DNA from: Paragyromitra xinjiangensis | Taxonomy: Eukaryota; Ascomycota; Pezizomycetes; Pezizales; Discinaceae | NCBI GenBank assembly: GCA_038503065.1 | Contig: JBCAMK010000016.1 | Coordinates: forward strand, 1,116,001-1,180,000 | Direction: 5' to 3' | DNA length: 64,000 nt | In this document: one piece after another, positions 35,939 through 47,920 of the stretch | How positions within the stretch are numbered: position 1 is the first letter of the stretch | Layout: each line of letters begins with the position of its first letter | Made by a program: the position numbers and the translations under genes | The notes under the pieces: generated by a model | What the model saw: the letters and a program-made list of their open reading frames with translations, nothing else | What the model was told of the DNA's origin: nothing | Database searches by the model: none

Positions 35939-37455
35939 TGTTGTCAAACTCACAAGCAAATTCGCGGACAGTCGCAGCGCCTGATACTGTTTGTGGTTGT
36001 TGAATTGAACTTGTGGTTGTTGCACTGGCTTCAATGAGGCTCAAGCAGAAAACGTCGCCAAGAACTGACATCGGCGAAACTTTTGGCGGGGTAGGGTTGA
36101 GCCCCAACGGTCCCTGCAACATAAATTTTCGAATCCTAACCACGAACCTCTTCGACTCCTCACTGCCATCATGAACAGCAGCAATAACAACAACTGAGCC
36201 AATTGGCTTCGAGAATTATGGCCGGATCAGGTAATCCCTCTATTTCTGCTTCATTCCACTCTTCGCAATTCCTTTTCCTCCTAGCGCTACTGCACTAGAA
36301 GTCGATATGAGGAAATCTCATCACTTTTTGTTTCGGTGATTTCTGTGATCCATTTAACAAACATGCACTACCATCTGATCTTCGACTTTTCTATCTATTT
36401 TTTTATTTGCATCCTCTCAATTGTCTGGCTCGAATGATCTCGCTAATATCAGTTTTCGGGATTTAAAGACAACTACCGACGATAGCAACACTAATAAGAA
36501 ATGCATCATAAACTGTGAGTTGAACAGTTTTATTTTATCTTTCCCTCTACATCATTGCACTAGCGACGTTTTCGTGATGAAACAAAAAATTTCAGTTCTG
36601 CTTCGGATATACCGATGACGATAACCCTACCAATCTTACCATTTTTTCTGATCCACGTCACATTCCCTAATCTCTTCATTCATCTTTGCATTTCATATTA
36701 AGCATTCATGCTAATAATTTCAAAGAACTAGATATCCACGTACAGGCTCAACACTATCGGCTCAATATATTCAATTGGTAGAGTACCTATTTTCTTCTCC
36801 TCGCCCTGCGTCTCAATTTCTACTTCTATGATGACAATAGTCTATCCATTCAACGAGTCCCTTCACCCGCCCTTCCTCCCTAGCCCCCAACCATCCCCAC
36901 CCCACCGTCTCTGTTTCTTCCTCCCATGCTCGACTCACCCCCTTCCTCAATTCTGCCGCGTGGTGTTCTGCTACGCGTGTGGGGAGGACCTGGGAGTGTA
37001 GGAGGAAGGCTTGGTGTTGGTGGTTTCTGGAGTAAGGTGTGAGGTGGGGGTTGTGGTTGGTGTTTGGTGTTTTACGGGTAATTGGGCTTTTACGTAGCTA
37101 TCCAAGCTGAGGAACTCGCCGTTTTGGTGGGATTCGAGGTGAGGGTAGAGGCGGGGTGAGGGGGGGAGTAAAATTGGCTTTACTGAGACATAGTTTTTTA
37201 TTCTGTTTTTGCAGTGTGGTGGAGATAGGTTGGTGGTGAATACGGCTGGCTAACGTAAAGAAGATGTGATTTTAGTGCGATTAAAGAAGCATATAATTAC
37301 TGGGGTTATCAGATCCACCAATGGTTGATCTGGAACTAGAAAATAATATAATTCTAACATCCATATCATTGGCCCTCGTGTGACTTGTATCTGTTATTCT
37401 GCACCGTAAAAGGTGACCCGTGACCCGTGATATCCTGTTTTTTTCCCTAATCCTC
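35939..37455. other. Intergenic with possible unresolved small exons
   Basis: Three separate + segments look exon-like. They follow or carry splice signals at about 36463-36518 (after GCTAATATCAG), 36596-36655 (reads FCFGYTDDDNPTNLTIFSD) and 36729-36780 (reads LDIHVQAQHYRLNIFN). I could not join them into one frame. The rest shows nothing. Confidence 0.3.
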
Positions 37456-38174
37456 TCATGTACTGCCACCAACAGCCCTCCTCAAACCTTCCTTGAATTC
37501 TTTTAGTGCCTCCTCCTCTTCCCTCTGCATCTCCTTCTCAAATTCTTCTATCTGTTCCCTTGCACTAGCCTTGATTTGTGCCCTCTGATTCCTAGATCCA
37601 CCTGATTGCTGTTGAGTTCTTAGCATAGATTATCACGTAGATACTTGTGTGACATAAAGCGACACTCTGATCTGGGACTGCATACATTCTGTAATCGACA
37701 CCTCAACTTCGCCTTCCTAACATCCGCTAACATCGTATCCCAATCACCTCTTTCACCTTGCTCACTTGTAGCAACCGGCACAACCTCTTCCCGTCTACTC
37801 CAGTCACGTGAGATCTTATCGACCTCAACCCCCACTTCCCTTAGCCGCCCTGCAACGGTGAAGAGGCTCTCATCTTCGAGTAATGGGTCGTGGTCCCCGA
37901 CGAAGGAGTCGAGGAGGGGTTGTGTGAATGTTGATGGAGGTGGTAGGAGGGTTGGTCGGAGAAGGGTACTGTAGAGGGAGGCTAGGATGGGGGCGGTGGG
38001 TGGTGGGGGTGTGTGTGAAGTGTGGGGCGTGGAAGGGCGGGGTGGAGGGGTTGAGGAGCGTGTGGTTGGGTGAAGAGGGAAGGGAAACATTGGAGGTGGT
38101 GGTGAGGGGTGGGTGGTGATGTTGATGTTGAGGTAGTGAGAGTGGGTTCTTGGGGGTAAGTAATGTTCTATCAC
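37456..38174 (-). CDS. Small coiled-coil protein, unrecognised (211 aa)
   Basis: Two exons: 37702-38174 and 37456-37618. The 83-bp intron has donor GAG|GTGTCG and acceptor CTAAG|A, and the frame is kept. The start may be the ATG at 38174, or the one at 38090 (MFPFPLHPTTRSS), which would give 183 aa. The N-terminus is Pro/Thr/Ser-rich. The middle reads ILASLYSTLLRPTLLPPPS and DSFVGDHDPLLEDESLF, followed by helices. Exon 2 encodes a strong coiled coil (SAREQIEEFEKEMQREEEEA). It looks like a subunit of a larger complex, but I cannot assign one. Confidence 0.6.
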
Positions 38175-38464
38175 ACATTGATTTAGTGGGAGTTTGCGGA
38201 GTGTAAGTGTGTGTATGTATGTTTAGCAGCCGTCGTGAGTTTTGTTTTGCTATACGCTCATTTATTACGTAGATAGAGATAATATTCTCATTGCCATCGA
38301 CCATATGAAATCATTCGTTACTTTTCCCGTTTTGTACGTCCCTTCGTATGCCATGCCCTAATATATAACAAGACAAAAATAAGGAACCGCCTATGTCCCC
38401 CAAAAGAGAAGAGCCAACAAAAAAAAGCCAACAATAAAACCAGTAAAACCACTGCTCACTCCAT
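38175..38464. other. Intergenic between two - strand genes
   Basis: This is the promoter side of the coiled-coil gene and the 3' end of the eIF3b gene. Nothing else is visible. Confidence 0.5.
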
Positions 38465-40936
38465 CTACGCAACTTCCTCTTCATGTTCGCTAATAACTTC
38501 CTCTACAATTTCTTCAACAACTGTGTCTTCCGCCTCATCCTTCTTCCTCTCCGCCTCCGGATCTTCCGGTAGTCCTAGTACAACTCTTTGCAGCCGTAGG
38601 TCCTTCTCAACCCGTTCTCTCCATGCACGCCATTCATCGAGTTGCCTCTCCCGTGCCTCAACAACCTCGCGGTTGGCAGTCTCGGCTTCAAATGTGTCCT
38701 CTTCGTCGAATTGGCGTGAGTATTCACGCAAGTTCTTACGGATTGTTTTTTGCTCTTCCTTAGAGAGCATTGTTGGGGGACGAGGTCGCCAGATGAGCTG
38801 CTTGAGGCGGTCAATGTGTTCCTCGCGTAGAAGGGTTCCCTTAAAGTCCCAGAGGTGGTAGCCATTCTCCATCTGCGGCGTTTGTTAGTAGGTGTGCAGA
38901 GTAGTTAGGGAAGGGGAACGTACGGTTTGTCTCCACATGCTTACGGATGTGGCCACGTATCGTCCTGTTGGGTCCCATTCGACGTCAGTGACGCCGTAGT
39001 GTTCGCCCGCTCCGATTAACATCAAGTTTGCGGCTAGGTCCTTGTTATTTGCTAATTTCTCTGGCTTCTGTTTCTCGCCTTCGAAGTCAAGGTCCCAGAA
39101 CTCGAGATCGAAGCTTTGTTGCGAGTGGACAGTGGCTATGAGAACGAAGCGTCCTTTCGGGGACCAGTAGATTGCGTTGCTGTTCTTCTTTTCGACTGTC
39201 TTGAAGAGCGTGAACTCGCCGAGCCCATGCTTGAGTTTCTCTGGTGCGTAGAAGGAAATTGAAGTCTTAGGAGCAGCCGCAGCGCCCTGGACGGGTTCGT
39301 CGGTGGTAATGAACACAAAGCGATCACCCTTAGGTTCCCAGGCGAAGTTGATGACTACCTGCTCTAGCACAACGATCTCGACAGGAATATTCTTCTCCTT
39401 AACGCGGAAGAACTCGAGAGATGTATAAGTGCTCTTTTTGGTCTTAGTGTGACGGTCAACCTTGACACAGAGGTACTTTCCTTCGGATTGCCAGTGCAAC
39501 TTGCAGTCGGAGACATTGACCAGATTGCGGTTCCGTATGATTGTCTGCGATGGAATATTCATGAGCGTGACACGGGCTGTCTGGTTGTTCATCTCCGGGG
39601 TCCAGTAGGTAAGCATTTGCTCTAGCCTTGATTTCCCTTTGCCTTCAGGAACAGACGGAGACCACTCGAAGTCGACGACGCCTTCGATCTTAATGGCCTT
39701 CTTCTTAAGGAGCATCATAGAGGGTGTCTCATACACCTGTATGCTCTGCCCAGGAACCACCCGCGCAACATATTTATCGTCCGAGGACCATTTGAAAACC
39801 GGCCAGTTGATTTTCTTCCTGCCGAGAGCCTTGGGGCCCTCATTTGCGTCATCGGCGGCCTCGAGTGATGTAAATGAACGCAGGAGGTTCCCAGTCTTGA
39901 TATCCCAGATGATAAAGTTCTTTCCATCCTCATCGGCCGTGAGGGGGAAGTTTGATGGTGGGTTCTCTGGGATCACAATTGGTCGGTTCGACCAGGTAAC
40001 GATATAGTTCTCGTTAGGTGAGAAGTCAACGAGATTGACGAACGGATGGGCGAAACGCATGATACGCTTCCAAGAAGCGCCGCCCCACAACTGCACTCCC
40101 TGCGCGTGAACAGACGTCAGGAAGGTGCCCTGCGGAGACCACTGCACGAAGGATTCTGTCCAGTGGGTTCGGTCGACTACCGGCTCCGGCGTATCTTTCT
40201 TCTTATTCCAGAATACACCAACGCTCTCACCACGGTACATGGCGAATTGATCACGTGCGTTGGGTTCGCTGAGCCAGCTGCGGAAGTGTTCTTGCTCGAC
40301 GAAAGGCTCGATGGTTGGCTCTACGTATTCCTCCTTGATGCGTCCCTCGCGGCCAAAGTGCTCGATATCGGTAAGCTTGTTGATGGCAATCGTGTGTTTT
40401 CTATCGAGCGCTAGCCCATTCAACTGCTTGCAAGCTGCAACAGCCTGCTCGGGTGTCTCATACTCCACAAAAGCGTACCTGGCAAGTCGTCCTCAGAACA
40501 TAGGGTTCTCTGGCATGACAAAAAAAAATACTACTAGCAGGACAAAAAGACGAACTACAGGAAAAAGAACCAAAAAACTGGCAATGTCGCATCAGGCGCA
40601 CTTACCCTTCCGTCTTATGCGTTTCGGGGTTCAACGGCATTGTGACTGCGTCAGCCTTGATCTTTCCGACTTCGGACAGCTTCTTGCTCAAGAACTTGAC
40701 CAGTTTTAGTCTGCTGTCCTCGGGGACGATCGGACAACCGTCGACAATGACAAAGGTGTCGAGACCTTCGTCGAGCCGTACTTCATATTGTTCGCGGAGA
40801 TCTATATTCGACTGACTTGTTAGAAACGCCACACTACCGAAAAGAAAAAAACTGATCAGAAATCCACGGGAAGCCATTTCCGCTCACCGGAGAAATCGAT
40901 GTCTTCATCCTCGTCATAATCGCTATGGGGCGCCAT
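38465..40936 (-). CDS. PRT1: Translation initiation factor eIF3 subunit b (Prt1)
   Basis: Four exons: 40888-40936, 40606-40801, 38924-40478 and 38465-38872. All phases agree, giving 735 aa. The start is [16 protein letters not shown]. An RRM spans roughly residues 35-125 ([19 protein letters not shown] ... [20 protein letters not shown]). A WD40-like beta-propeller follows, with [32 protein letters not shown] and [14 protein letters not shown]. Exon 4 begins [18 protein letters not shown] and ends in a long charged helix, the part that binds eIF3i and eIF3g in known complexes. eIF3b is a scaffold of eIF3 on the 40S subunit. Its start lies 227 bp from that of PUS1 on the other strand. Confidence 0.96.
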
Positions 40937-41163
40937 GCTGGGCAGATAAAGCTATACAAGCGTTTGAATATTCGGCGAAGGTGGGGTTGGGATGAGGGGT
41001 GAGGTTACAATCGTATGGAATCTATTTTTTTGGTGGTGATTTGTGTGCATCACGTGAGGCTTGGCAATAAGAGCCCCACCGTCACTTTTCTAGATCTTTT
41101 CTTTTTCTTTAAATCTCACGCGCCTTCCCTTACAGTAGAGATCTCTTCCTTCCGATCTTTCCA
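40937..41163. promoter_or_regulatory. Bidirectional promoter, eIF3b / PUS1
   Basis: Only 227 bp separate the two start codons, so both core promoters and leaders must lie here. The PUS1 side is T/C-rich (CTTTTCTTTTTCTT near 41096-41109), a common feature just upstream of fungal starts. No TATA box is evident. Confidence 0.6.
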
Positions 41164-43243
41164 ATGGCAGACAATAATGGCCCCTCGGATGAATCTATGG
41201 CAACTGGTGCGCCAACGGCTCAGATTGAGCCCAAAAGCGACGACACAGGCGCCAATGATTCACGGGGCACTTACAAGGGCAACAAAGGACGTGGGAAAGG
41301 GCGTGGGAGTAGGGGAAGGGGCGGCAGGCAGAATGATGGACGTGGTTCGAAACGTAAGAATTCAGATCAGGGACGCGCCGCTTATACGTATGTTGCTGTT
41401 CGTTTCCTAACTCATGGTGGGTGGGGTTTGGTGGTAATGATCGTGGACTGATGTGGAATGGTGGGTTTAGTCGTAATCGGTGGGACGAAGACAACCGCCT
41501 AAAGAGGCCGAGGTCTGATGAAGAGGGAGGAGAAGTTAAGCAGGAAGAGGAAGAGACAGAGAAAGCTGAGGAAGTCGAGAAGGAAGAGAGGAAGCCGAAG
41601 CGCAAAGTTGCGGTGCTCATCGGATACTGTGGAACAGGCTACAGAGGAATGCAATTAAACCCCCCACACAAAAGCATCGAGGGGGACATATTCGAAGCTC
41701 TTGTCAAAGCTGGCGCAATCTCTCGTGCTAATTCCAATGACCCCAAGAAGGCATGGTACCTCGTCAATCGCCAGATACTAGACTTAACTAACCTCGTTTC
41801 AGTCCTCCCTCGTCCGCTGCGCTCGTACCGACAAAGGCGTACATGCCGCCGGCAACGTTATCTCCCTCAAGCTCATAATCGAAGACCCCGCTATCGTTAC
41901 CAAGATCAACGCAAATCTCCCCGAACAAATCCGCGTTTGGGGTATCGTACGCACTCTTGGCTCCTTCAGCTGTTACCAACAATGCGACAGTAGACGCTAC
42001 GAGTACCTCGTCCCCTCGCACTGCTTCCTGCCACCCCACCCCAACACCTACCTTGCGAAACTCTGTCGTGAGACTGCCGCGAAAGAAGGAGATCTCGAGG
42101 GCTTCAATAGTAGGCAGAAGGAGGTCGAGGGATGGTGGGATGAGGTCAACCGGAAGGCGGTTGAGATGTTTAAGGATGAAGTGGAGGCGTATAGAAAGGC
42201 ATTGGAAGTAGAGAGCAGTGATGAAAGTGGTGATACGCGACTGGACAGAGACGGAAGGGCGCGGAGTCAGAGTCCCGAGAAGGAAGATCAAGAGATGGTA
42301 GAGACAGAGGCAGGAACTGCAGATAGGAGTTCTGCTAAGGAGGAGGCGCGAATCCAGGCGTTGCGCTGGAAAATACGGCAGTTCCATAGGAGTGAGAAAC
42401 GCGCGTATAGGATCTCTCCGGAGCGGCTAGCTCGTGTCCGGGAAGCATTTGGGATGTATAAGGGCACGATAAACTTCCATAATTACACTGTACAGAAAGA
42501 TTATCGTGAAGCTAGCTCTAAACGCTTTATTAAGTCCTTTGAGGTACTAACTTCTCTCCTTCTGTTCTCTTCTCTTCTCTAGCCAACTAACTGACTACCT
42601 AGGTCTCGGACCCCATAATCATCAACAACACCGAATGGCTCTCTCTGCGGGTTCACGGTCAATCCTTCATGATGCATCAGATCCGTAAGATGGTTGGAAT
42701 GGCGATGATGGCAGTACGCAATGGGTGTCCCCTCACACGCATACCTGAGACATTCAGTCCACGCAAGATATCAATCCCGAAAGCGCCATCGCTAGGACTG
42801 CTACTTGAGTCGCCAGTGTTTGAGAGCTATAACAACATGGCAACAAGTCAGCATTCTAGGCAGCCGATTGATTTCACAGTACATAAGGAGGAGATGGATG
42901 CGTTCCGAGAGAAGATGATTTACTCGAAACTGTTCGTGGAAGAAGAGAAGAGTAATGTGTATGGAGGCCTTTATCCTTGAACTTTAGTCTTTTGATCTGT
43001 GGGTGGATAGCTAACTAGAGCTTGTTTAGATACACGGGTTTCGTCCACTTTCTCGACTCCTACCGTAGCCCACTGTTCTCATATCTTACGTCTGCAGGAG
43101 TAAGGGCGTTGGATGATCATAAGGAGGAGCTTGAGTTACAGCGTGTGAACAACAAGACAAGCAAAGGCAAGGACAAGAAAATCATTCAACCGGGACCAGA
43201 TTCAGAGGATGAAGATGTAGGGTCAGATCGTGAGGGCGGGTAG
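41164..43243 (+). CDS. PUS1: tRNA pseudouridine synthase Pus1 (TruA family)
   Basis: Five exons: 41164-41387, 41471-41750, 41803-42543, 42603-42958 and 43030-43243. All phases agree, giving 604 aa. The N-terminus is basic and RG-rich ([13 protein letters not shown]), suggesting RNA binding or nuclear import. The TruA core starts [20 protein letters not shown]. The catalytic Asp is D178 in [14 protein letters not shown]. Later motifs are GTINFHNYT and [17 protein letters not shown]. Pus1 isomerises uridines in tRNA, U2 snRNA and some mRNAs. Intron 2 (41751-41802) appears to use a GC donor (AAG|GCATGG): only this joint gives the conserved [16 protein letters not shown] frame. The long insertion (about residues 265-345) is acidic and low in complexity. 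Confidence 0.94.
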
Positions 43244-43684
43244 ATACAAGCAGTTGCGTAATGGTAATAAAGCTTGGGGTAGATCGTGTGTATATATAAA
43301 AGCGGTGTTTTCCTTCACTGTAGATAGATATCTGGATGGGCTTCGGAATTCGTTTTTAGTGACTGGATGAGAATAGGTAGCTCTTGCGAGTTTATGGGTT
43401 GGGTGAGATTGCTTCTTGTGCAGTTATAGCCAATGAACCGTGGGTGCAGATCTTTACACTCTCTTATTCGTGCTGTTGTGACCTCAAGGGATAGGTGTGT
43501 CGTGGATGTCAATGGTCGATATTACTTGTTGTCGTTGTTGCCAAGCCCTTGTCACGTGTCTCCACTGCAGCCTCTCGCGTCTCTCCTTCACCAGAAATTC
43601 CACGTCCATTTGTTTGTATCCAATATATCCACGACCTTCCCTCCCCTCTGTACCTCCACCCCACCTTAACCGCCACGATCTACC
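43244..43684. other. Intergenic between PUS1 and NIC96
   Basis: This is the PUS1 3' flank followed by the NIC96 promoter and a pyrimidine-rich leader. Several overlapping frames are shadows. Nothing else is visible. Confidence 0.5.
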
Positions 43685-46600
43685 ATGGCTGCTACGGACC
43701 CCCCTTCTCATGTCTCTACGTTGTTTAGCTCCCTCCTGGAGCAATCGCGAAAACTTCGCCAGGAAACTGACAATGATGGACTGGAGACTGTCCAGCTCGG
43801 CCTGAACGAGCTCGAGAGGAGGGCAAAGGACTTGAAAAAGACGAAAGAAGGCCCACAGACAGACGCAAGAGCGTAAGTTATTTCATAGAGCGAAACATGG
43901 GAGCTATGAGGAGCTGGAGCTGACAAGAGTGGATGGACAGGCATTATTTACTCGCAGCGGGAGGAATCAATACAGATGAGGCCCTACGTGATCTAGACAG
44001 CATAGATTTCCAGACTGCATACGAGCCATCGACTGTACGGGTTGATACTGACATCGACGTATGTATCTCCAATCCCTCTTCAGGTGTGTCCGCTGCTAAT
44101 CATAAACAATCCTCTGCAGACCTACCTCCGTAACCGCAAAGAACAAAATGTCATGTCCTCGATCGAGGATGGCATGCGCCGTACCTCCCGCGACTTCGAC
44201 ACCTTTGTGGCCAAAAACGTCACCATGGAATGGGAAGCGCAAAAACAGCGAATCTTCGAGCACTTTGGCCTCGCTCCACGCAGCGCAGCTCCTGCGCCCG
44301 GCACTGCACAGTCTGATTTTGGTAACAGCACTTTCGGTGGTGGCCTGAGCGCGTTTGGGGTCAGCTCCTTTGGCCGGTCGAAGCTAGGCGCATCATTTGG
44401 GCCTGGTGCAGCAGGTAGAGGAAGTGTGTGGGCGAAGGGCGGAATGGGAGGTAGTGTGTTTGGCAAGTCGGCTGCGACAGTGGCGGGTGTGCCGGCAGGG
44501 AAACTGTTTAGCGATGTTGATCCGACGAGGCAGATGGAGTTGAGTCGACAGGTGCAGGTCAGACAACAGCAGTTTGCAATGGCGGTAAAGCGGATGAATG
44601 AAGTTAGGTTGAGAGCTGGGACGGCGGACGGGAGCGTGTTTCCAATTATGAAGATGTTTGGAGATATTACAGGAACAAGTGGGAATGATATGGTCGGTCT
44701 TTTGCATCCCTTGGTGGGAGCGATTGGATGCTAACACCTAGCAGTTGACATTACAACTTCAAGATTCTTGGAAGTTACTGGCGAGTATAACTGGGGAGTC
44801 TGAGGTCCGTGATGGAAACCCGTTCGGTGGGCCGAGAGAAAGGCAATTCATGAAGGACTATATCCTACAAGCGTCTAGCGATAGCACAGAGGCCGCAAAG
44901 GTCCGAAAGGGTGTTCAGAAAGGTGCAAGGAGGTTCTTGGAAAAACAGTGCGCCACTCTCCGAGGCTTTGTTTCGTCTATTGATTACCTATATACTAATA
45001 ATCCGATAGGTTCCTGGAGACCGTCGAACGCACTATTTCCGAAAACCCTCAAATCGCTAAAGTTGGTGGTATTCCCTCCATCTTCCATAAATTCCGCGGA
45101 TACATCAATGTCAAACTTGCTGCAAACAAGGACATTCCTGAATGGTCTATCAAGAATTTTGACTTCGTATCCGACGTCCCTTGCTGGGCATTGATCTTCT
45201 ACCTACTTCGTGCTGGGTTCCTTGAAGAAGCCGACGATTTTGTTAGACAAAATCAACAGTCCTTCCAGAAACTTGACCGGTCATTCCCGACATATCTCCA
45301 TGCTTATTGCTCTGCTGGCGACGAACGCAGGCTCCCAAGGAACTTGTTGGACAGGATCCAGGGCGAGTACAATAACCGTGTACGCCACTCTGAAGACACC
45401 AAGGATATCTTCAAGCCCGCAGTTTACAAAATCATTGGCCGCTGTGACCTTTCAAAGCGTTCAGTACCCAACGTGATGCCGACAGCAGAGGACTGGATGT
45501 GGTTACAGCTAGTACTCGCCCGGGAAATTGATCGAGCGACAGAACCTGCACACGAAGTATTCACGCTACAAGACCTTCAAAAGGGCGTGCTCCAGTTCGG
45601 CGCAAAACACTTCAGCCAGCGCGGCAGCAACGTCGGTCTGTACTTCCAAATGCTGATGATGTCAGGCCTCTTTGAAGATGCCGTCAGCTACCTTTACTCC
45701 TTCCAATTCGTCGATGGTGTCCACTTCGCCATCGCACTAACCTACTACGGACTCTTACGCCCAACCGAAATCCCTATGATGAAGCCAGACTCAGACCTCC
45801 TTACCATCGGCGCCAAGGGCGAGAAGCAAATCAACTTCCCATACCTAATCGCCTCATATACCAACGACTTCCGCACTCCCAACGCCGAAGAAGCGGTCGA
45901 CTACCTTGCTCTCATCTGCCTCAACGGCGATCTCCCCTCTCCATCTGGCCCCGCCCATCTCTCTATCTGTCATGAAACCCTCCGCGACCTCGTTCTCGAA
46001 ACCCGCGAGTTCACCAAGCTCCTCGGCGATGTCCGCGCCGACGGTACCCGCGAAAAGGGCGCTATCGAGAAACGCATGAAGCTCATTAAGCTCGCTGACC
46101 AGCGCGAGTACCTACGCACCATCACGGAGCAGGCCGCTGTCCAGGCAGATGATGATGGCAGGAGTACTGATGCCGTGTTGCTATACCATTTGGCGGAGGA
46201 CTACGATACTGTTGTCCAGATTATCAACAAGAATCTGTCGGACAGCATTGCAAGCGAAGAGACGTTGACGCAGTATCATGACCCAATGGTAGGCGCCCAA
46301 GTTGGCAGTATGAGTTTAACTAGCGTGGATGATCCCGCCAAGTTAGCGACAAATATGATGGATATGTATGCAGCGCATGCGAGTGTGTTTAGTAAGATCA
46401 GTGTGAGGAACCGGGAGGCGAGCGGGGTGTTGTTAAGGATTGCTGAGGCGAAGCAGAAGTATCAACTTGGGAAATGGGAAAGTTGTTTGCTGGTTAGTAT
46501 CTAGTCATCCTATCGTTGATATCCCCAGCTAATACCGTGAATAGACAATCGAGCAAGTCGATGTAATCCCACTTGATCCACGCGTCGATGTCGGTTCCGT

Positions 46601-46868
46601 CCGCCGCCGTGCGCAGAACTTCGGGGCATTGCATGAGACTGTTGCTCGCAACGTCGGGATCTTGTTGAAGATGGTGGTCGAGTGCTGTCATAGACTTAGT
46701 GCTGAACTGAGAGATAGCATGTTTGCAGATGCGAGCCGGAACCAGAAGTTGCAGGAGCTGAAGGCGAGGACAAAATGTGCAATGATTTATGCAGGGATGA
46801 TTCAGTATAAGTTGCCGGCACATGTTTATGAATTTATCAACAGTCGGGATGTTACGGATGGGTTTTAG
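43685..46868 (+). CDS. NIC96: Nucleoporin Nic96 (Nup93 family)
   Basis: Six exons: 43685-43872, 43941-44058, 44120-44692, 44745-44947, 45010-46492 and 46545-46868. The frame is kept throughout and gives 962 aa. The N-terminal helix starts MAATDPPSHVSTLFSSLLEQ, the part that binds the Nsp1 complex in orthologues. A Gly/Ser/Phe-rich linker (FGNSTFGGGLSAFGVSSFGR) resembles FG repeats but is short. The alpha-solenoid follows with FSIKNFDFV-like and typical family segments: DVPCWALIFYLLRAGFLEEA, PTAEDWMWLQLVLAREID and FQMLMMSGLFEDAVSYLY. The C-terminus ends INSRDVTDGF. Nic96 is a scaffold of the inner ring of the nuclear pore. The donor of intron 4 (GTGCGC at 44948) is weak but is the only one restoring the family reading KQFLETVE. 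Confidence 0.94.
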
Positions 46869-47563
46869 GGATGGGCAATGGGTAATGTGTAGAGGGAGGG
46901 GTAGTACTGTATTTCTAGGTCGTATATCTGTTGGCATGAAAATGAAAAGCATGACTTATTTCTTCTTTCATGTTTTTGGGCGCGGAAATAATCAGTCGTA
47001 GAGACCCCTATGTCGAAGTTGCCGCTTAGGCCGCGACTCCCGTAGCACTTTTGATGCATATAGATTTTAAGTTGAGTACATAATGAACCCTAGCGAGAAG
47101 GCAGCCAAGGCTTGCGTCCCCTACATGATTTCACGAAGAATAACCGAATAAGAATTTAAAGCAACTAAATGGAGGTTTCTTTCTGAGAAAGGGTTACAAG
47201 TCTAGCTAAGGGGAGACACCCGTCGCACCGTGCCATAACCTCTTCCACTACTAAATTCCTCACAAGTAAATCGTGCTCGAAAACTATCTACTTAGTAAAG
47301 ACCAAATACCGTATAGTTTCGGGCGATGCCCCGGGGGGATCCCACGGAACCAGGAGGGACAGAAACTTTTGATTGGTAGAAAGGACTTTCAGCCTCGTCT
47401 ATAGGTGCCACCACCCTCCTAGTTGCGCGAGATCCCCCCGGGGGTATCGCTTGAAACTATACGATAGTCAACGGAAACATAAACATAAACTTACCGTTAC
47501 TTACACGAAATTTTAGAAACCCCACAGAACTCACTTTAACTACCTACCCCCAAGCTCTTCGTC
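46869..47563. other. Intergenic, contains foldback element
   Basis: This is the NIC96 3' flank and AT-rich sequence. An inverted-repeat structure at 47311-47462 is listed separately. Confidence 0.5.
47311..47462. mobile_element. Foldback/MITE-like inverted repeat (152 bp)
   Basis: The arms lie at 47311-47341 and 47431-47462. Each starts GTATAGTTTC and ends GGGGGGATC when read inward. They differ by three G/A transitions and one inserted base. The 89-bp centre has no open frame. The element lies about 100 bp upstream of the truncated JmjC fragment. No clear target duplication is visible. Confidence 0.7.
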
Positions 47564-47920
47564 ATGAGGGTTTTATGCTTTTTGCTTCCTTTAACACCTG
47601 AGGATTGGGTGAAATGTGGCTATCCATGTCATCAATTTACTCAGGAAAAAGGAGATATGATGGTACTATTTCCAGGGGCCTACCATTCAGGTATTGATAG
47701 TGGTTGGAATTTAGTAGAGGCTATGGACTTTGCTACCGAGGATTGGATTGAGGAGGGGAGAAAGTACCAACCTTGTGATTGTGAGAATGCTCCTACTAAA
47801 CCTATTGTTTTAGACTTGGACTTGATTCAAGATACAGTAGAGGGAAAAAAACTGGGAAAGGGGAAAGCAAAGGTGAAGGGGGGGCTCAGGGCGAGATTAA
47901 AAGTGAGGAATATGTTTTAG
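47564..47920 (+). pseudogene. Truncated JmjC-domain fragment
   Basis: This is a 118-codon frame, MRVLCFLLPLTPEDWVKCGY then CHQFTQEKGDMMVLFPGAYH and SGIDSGWNLVEAMDFATEDW. This is the C-terminal half of a JmjC domain. It has the His of AYHSG, which is the third iron ligand in JmjC histone demethylases. The N-terminal half with the first His/Asp pair is absent, and I find no upstream exon to supply it. A basic Lys-rich tail follows. It is most likely a pseudogene or a captured fragment in a repeat-rich gap, not an active dioxygenase. Confidence 0.65.

Noticed and set aside
36960..37002. Cys-rich reading FCRVVFCYACGEDLG, zinc-finger-like
   Set aside because: The frame stops at once, no further Cys/His pairs follow, and no splice sites support it.
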